Positions 6,351 to 8,836 of a stretch of 8,836 bases of DNA are shown one piece after another. The stretch is taken from assembly GCA_023434145.1 (NCBI GenBank), contig JAEYTI010000149.1:1-8836 (forward strand), written 5' to 3'. The notes under the pieces were generated by a model. That model did no database searches. It saw nothing but the letters and a program-made list of their open reading frames with translations, and was not told the origin of the DNA. The number at the start of each line of letters is the position of its first letter. The first letter of the stretch is position 1. A program made the translations under genes and the position numbers. This DNA is from Chloroflexota bacterium (lineage in GTDB: Bacteria > Chloroflexota > Anaerolineae > Anaerolineales > Anaerolineaceae).

Positions 6351-8055
6351 CTTATTTTCTTTAATGGACACCTTTTCAAAACTGCGCGTCCTCGTAATCG
6401 GGGAGGCGATGCTCGACCGCTACTTGAAGGGCAGCACGACGCGCCTCTCGCAAGAAGCCCCGGTGCAGATTGTTAGCGTGGAGGAGAAGGAGGATATCCC
6501 CGGCGGGGCTGCAAACACCGCCGCGAACATCCGCAGCCTGGGCGCGGAGCCGCTGTTCCTCTCCGTGATTGGTGATGACGAGGAGGGACGCTGGCTGCGC
6601 CGTGCGCTGCAAAACTATCAGATCAGCGATGAGAATGTCCTCTGCGACTCTGATCGCATCACCCTCGCCAAGCACCGCTTGCTGGCAAACGGGCAGATGA
6701 TGATCCGCTTCGACCAGGGAACCATCGCCCCGCTCGCTCCAAAGACCGAAGCGCGACTGATCCGCCGCCTGCATGGGCTGGCCCGCAAAGTGGATGCCAT
6801 CATCATCTCCGATTACAGTTACGGCATCCTCACCCCCGGCGTGATCGAGGCGCTGGCTGAGATCCAGGCGCGCGCTATGCACGTGGTGGTTCTGGACGCC
6901 AAGCAATATAAGCCGTACCAATCGCTGCGGGTAACGGCCGTGAAGCCGAACTACAGCGAAGCGATCAATATTTTGGGGCAGGAGGCCAAAGAAGGCTCGG
7001 AAGAGCGCGTACAGCAGATAGAGAAGTACGGGCGCAAGATCCTCGAGATCGCCGGGGCACAGATGGCAGCCATCACGCTGGACCAGGACGGCGCGCTGAT
7101 CTTCGAACGCGGGCAGCCGGTATACCGCATCTACGCCCGCCCGGCCGAACACAACCGTGTAGCGGGCGCCGGCGACACCTTTATGAGTGCGCTGGCCCTG
7201 GCGCTGGCGTCTGGTGCGTCGGCGGCCCCTGCCGCCGAAATTGCCTCGACAGCCGCCGCCATGGTGGTGCAAAAGCCCGGCACGAGCACGTGCTACATCG
7301 AAGAGCTAAAGGCCTTTTACTCCGGTGACGAGAAATTTATCACCGACAGCTTCCACATCGCCGCGCGCATCGCGGCCTACCGCCGCCAGTGCAAGCGCAT
7401 CGTTTTCACCAACGGCTGCTTTGACATCCTCCACAGCGGGCACATCCAGTACCTCAACCAGGCCAAGGCGCAGGGCGACGTGCTGGTGGTAGGGATCAAC
7501 ACCGACCCCGGCGTGCAGCGGTTAAAAGGCCCCAACCGGCCGATCAACCACCTGGAAGACCGGGCACAGGTGCTTTCGGCCCTTTCCTGCATCGATCACA
7601 TCATCCCCTTTGACGAGGATATCCCATACAGCCTGATCCAGATGATCCAGCCGGACGTGTTTGTGAAGGGTGGCGACTATTCGCTGGAGCGGCTGCCCGA
7701 AGCCGGGCTGGTAGAAGAGCTGGGTGGAAAGGTGACTATCCTGCCCTACATCGAGAACCACTCAACAACCGGCATTATCGAACGCATCCGGCAGTCATTC
7801 GCGCCAGAGATTGACACAGCGCGCGTATTACACGCGCAGAAGCGCGACACATTGGGGCTCAAGGAGCAGGCTATCTCTGACCGTAAGGCAAGCAATAGAT
7901 CCACAATTAAGAGCCAGCCCGAGAAGAGCAAATCTGTGAACGTGCGAACGGCAAAAGATCGTACAATGAAAGAACGATCGGTGAAGGGTCACTCGATCAG
8001 CGAGCAGTCGCCCAAAGAGCCAGTCAGCACGAAAAGTGTTAAAAAGCCGGGATAA
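6340..8055 (+). CDS. hldE: Bifunctional heptose-7-phosphate kinase / heptose-1-phosphate adenylyltransferase
   Basis: Makes ADP-D-glycero-D-manno-heptose: the N-terminal PfkB/ribokinase domain phosphorylates heptose-7-phosphate at C1, and the C-terminal domain adenylylates heptose-1-phosphate after GmhB action. Kinase domain, about residues 15-325: VLVIGEAMLDRYLKG, the substrate glycine motif GGAAN (55-59) and the PfkB signature AGAGDTF (275-281) with catalytic Asp279. Nucleotidyltransferase domain, about 350-487: FTNGCFDILHSGH (356-368) with the HxGH motif at 365-368, then RPINHLEDRA and FVKGGDY. Beyond residue 487 there is an additional tail of about 84 residues, rich in Lys, Ser, Arg and Glu and probably disordered. 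This makes the protein 571 residues, whereas the common form is near 475. ATG 6340 is chosen for its AGGAGG site. It overlaps gmhB by 11 bases and is followed six bases later by a GT9 gene. Confidence 0.93.
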   Translation: MSNNLFSLMDTFSKLRVLVIGEAMLDRYLKGSTTRLSQEAPVQIVSVEEKEDIPGGAANTAANIRSLGAEPLFLSVIGDDEEGRWLRRALQNYQISDENVLCDSDRITLAKHRLLANGQMMIRFDQGTIAPLAPKTEARLIRRLHGLARKVDAIIISDYSYGILTPGVIEALAEIQARAMHVVVLDAKQYKPYQSLRVTAVKPNYSEAINILGQEAKEGSEERVQQIEKYGRKILEIAGAQMAAITLDQDGALIFERGQPVYRIYARPAEHNRVAGAGDTFMSALALALASGASAAPAAEIASTAAAMVVQKPGTSTCYIEELKAFYSGDEKFITDSFHIAARIAAYRRQCKRIVFTNGCFDILHSGHIQYLNQAKAQGDVLVVGINTDPGVQRLKGPNRPINHLEDRAQVLSALSCIDHIIPFDEDIPYSLIQMIQPDVFVKGGDYSLERLPEAGLVEELGGKVTILPYIENHSTTGIIERIRQSFAPEIDTARVLHAQKRDTLGLKEQAISDRKASNRSTIKSQPEKSKSVNVRTAKDRTMKERSVKGHSISEQSPKEPVSTKSVKKPG

Positions 8056-8061
8056 ACGTTT

Positions 8062-8836
8062 ATGAGTGCAGCAGCGCCAGACACGGTTAGCAGGACACAG
8101 GACTGGCAATTCGCGCGGAACGTATTATGTGTTCGGTTGGATACGCTGGGTGACGTATTGATGACCACACCCGCCCTACGGGCGATCAAAGAGAGCCTGC
8201 CCACCTGCCGTATTACGCTGCTCACCTCGCCGCGCGGCGCAGAACCGGCGCGATGTATCCCCGAGATCGACGATACCATCGTCTACGAATCGCCGTGGAT
8301 GAAGTCCAGCCCCACCCGCCCCAACAGCCGCTATGACCGAGCGATGATCGACCAAATCCGCGACCTGGGTTTTGACGCGGCGGTGATCTTTACGGTCTTC
8401 AGCCAGAATCCCCAACCCGCGGCGTTGCTCACCTACCTGGCGGATATTCCGCTGCGACTGGCGCACAGCCGCGAAAACCCCTACCACCTGCTGACCGATT
8501 GGGTGAAAGAGATCGAGCCCGAGCAGGGAATCCGGCACGAGGTTCGCCGCCAGCTCGATCTGGTCGCGATGGTGGGTCTCTTTCCAAAAGATGAGCGGCT
8601 GAGCTTCCACGTGACCGAGCCAGCCCGCCGCTGCGCCGAAGAGGCGCTGCTGCGCGGCGGGCTGGCTCCGACCCATCCGTGGATCATCATCCATCCGGGG
8701 GTTAGCGCGCCATCGCGGCAGTACCCGCCCGAGTTGTACGCCCGCGCCGCCGCCCGCCTGGTGAAAGAGGACGGGCTGCAAATCGTCTTCACCGGGTCAG
8801 TGAACGAGGTGGATCTGGTGGAACACATTCGCGGGC
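8062..8836 (+). CDS. Glycosyltransferase family 9 (heptosyltransferase-like) protein, cut by the window edge
   Basis: The 5' part (258 complete codons) of a third GT9 gene; the frame is still open at 8836. After a short, poorly conserved start, the first strand reads VLCVRLDTLGDVLMTTPALRAI (V21 to I42, G30-D31), and the second domain begins with IIIHPGVSAPSRQYPPE (H211 onwards), both characteristic of GT9. The later N-D-[ST]-G-x-x-H region is beyond the window. It shares several blocks with the GT9 at 1414, including FDAA, an FSQxPxP segment and an xIPxR block, so they are probably paralogs from duplication. ATG 8062 lies six bases after the hldE stop, with a weak GGGA ribosome site at 8049-8052 inside the hldE end. 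The likely role is transfer of a heptose made by the preceding enzymes; the substrate is not proven. Confidence 0.88.
   Translation, partial: MSAAAPDTVSRTQDWQFARNVLCVRLDTLGDVLMTTPALRAIKESLPTCRITLLTSPRGAEPARCIPEIDDTIVYESPWMKSSPTRPNSRYDRAMIDQIRDLGFDAAVIFTVFSQNPQPAALLTYLADIPLRLAHSRENPYHLLTDWVKEIEPEQGIRHEVRRQLDLVAMVGLFPKDERLSFHVTEPARRCAEEALLRGGLAPTHPWIIIHPGVSAPSRQYPPELYARAAARLVKEDGLQIVFTGSVNEVDLVEHIRG

Noticed and set aside
5388..6371. Minus-strand open frame of 327 codons opposite the SDR and gmhB genes
   Set aside because: It spans two well-supported genes on the other strand and has no recognisable motif; a shadow frame.
6376..7272. Minus-strand open frame of 298 codons opposite hldE
   Set aside because: Antisense to the kinase domain; composition is typical of a shadow frame, rich in Arg, His and Gln.
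7811..7829. TTGACA hexamer near the end of hldE as an internal promoter for the last GT9
   Set aside because: No -10 box at suitable spacing; the bases are explained as coding sequence for hldE.

Overview
This is a GC-rich bacterial surface-glycan locus with every supported gene on the + strand. It combines synthesis of an activated heptose (a GmhB-type phosphatase and a bifunctional HldE-type kinase/adenylyltransferase) with at least five glycosyltransferases. Three of these are family GT9 (ADP-heptose:heptosyltransferase-like) and two are GT4-like GT-B enzymes. A classical short-chain dehydrogenase sits between the transferases and the heptose genes. No RNA gene, CRISPR array, transposase or phage gene was seen. 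No taxonomic marker is present. The mix of GT9, GT4 and hldE/gmhB genes resembles clusters I associate with environmental Chloroflexota (Anaerolineae-like) and other non-proteobacterial lineages, but this is a low-confidence impression.

Layout: 1-404 is a gene-free leader holding several inverted repeats. 405-3472 is a tight run of three overlapping glycosyltransferase genes (GT9, GT9, GT4-like). 3473-3615 is an intergenic gap filled by a long, nearly perfect palindrome of 81 bases, which may be a small MITE-like insertion or a terminator. 3616-8055 holds a MshA/sucrose-phosphate-synthase-like GT4 enzyme, an SDR oxidoreductase, gmhB and hldE. A third GT9 gene starts at 8062 and runs off the right edge.

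How the genes fit together: in the known pathway, sedoheptulose-7-phosphate is isomerised by GmhA, phosphorylated by the HldE kinase domain, dephosphorylated at C7 by GmhB, adenylylated by the HldE nucleotidyltransferase domain, and usually epimerised by HldD. Here HldE and GmhB are encoded back to back, while GmhA and HldD are not in the window. The GT9 enzymes are the expected users of ADP-heptose, and the GT4 enzymes would add other sugars. The product could be an LPS core, a capsule or exopolysaccharide, or a protein-linked glycan; the sequence does not decide which.

For several genes the longest open frame is not the best start. Shine-Dalgarno placement and family N-termini favour starts at 1414, 2522 (TTG), 3616, 4984 and 6340. 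With these starts four of the six gene junctions overlap by 8-23 bases, which suggests translational coupling. The most unusual points are the 3506-3586 palindrome, the hairpin-rich leader, an extra Lys/Ser-rich tail of about 84 residues on HldE, and a classical SDR where an HldD epimerase might have been expected.
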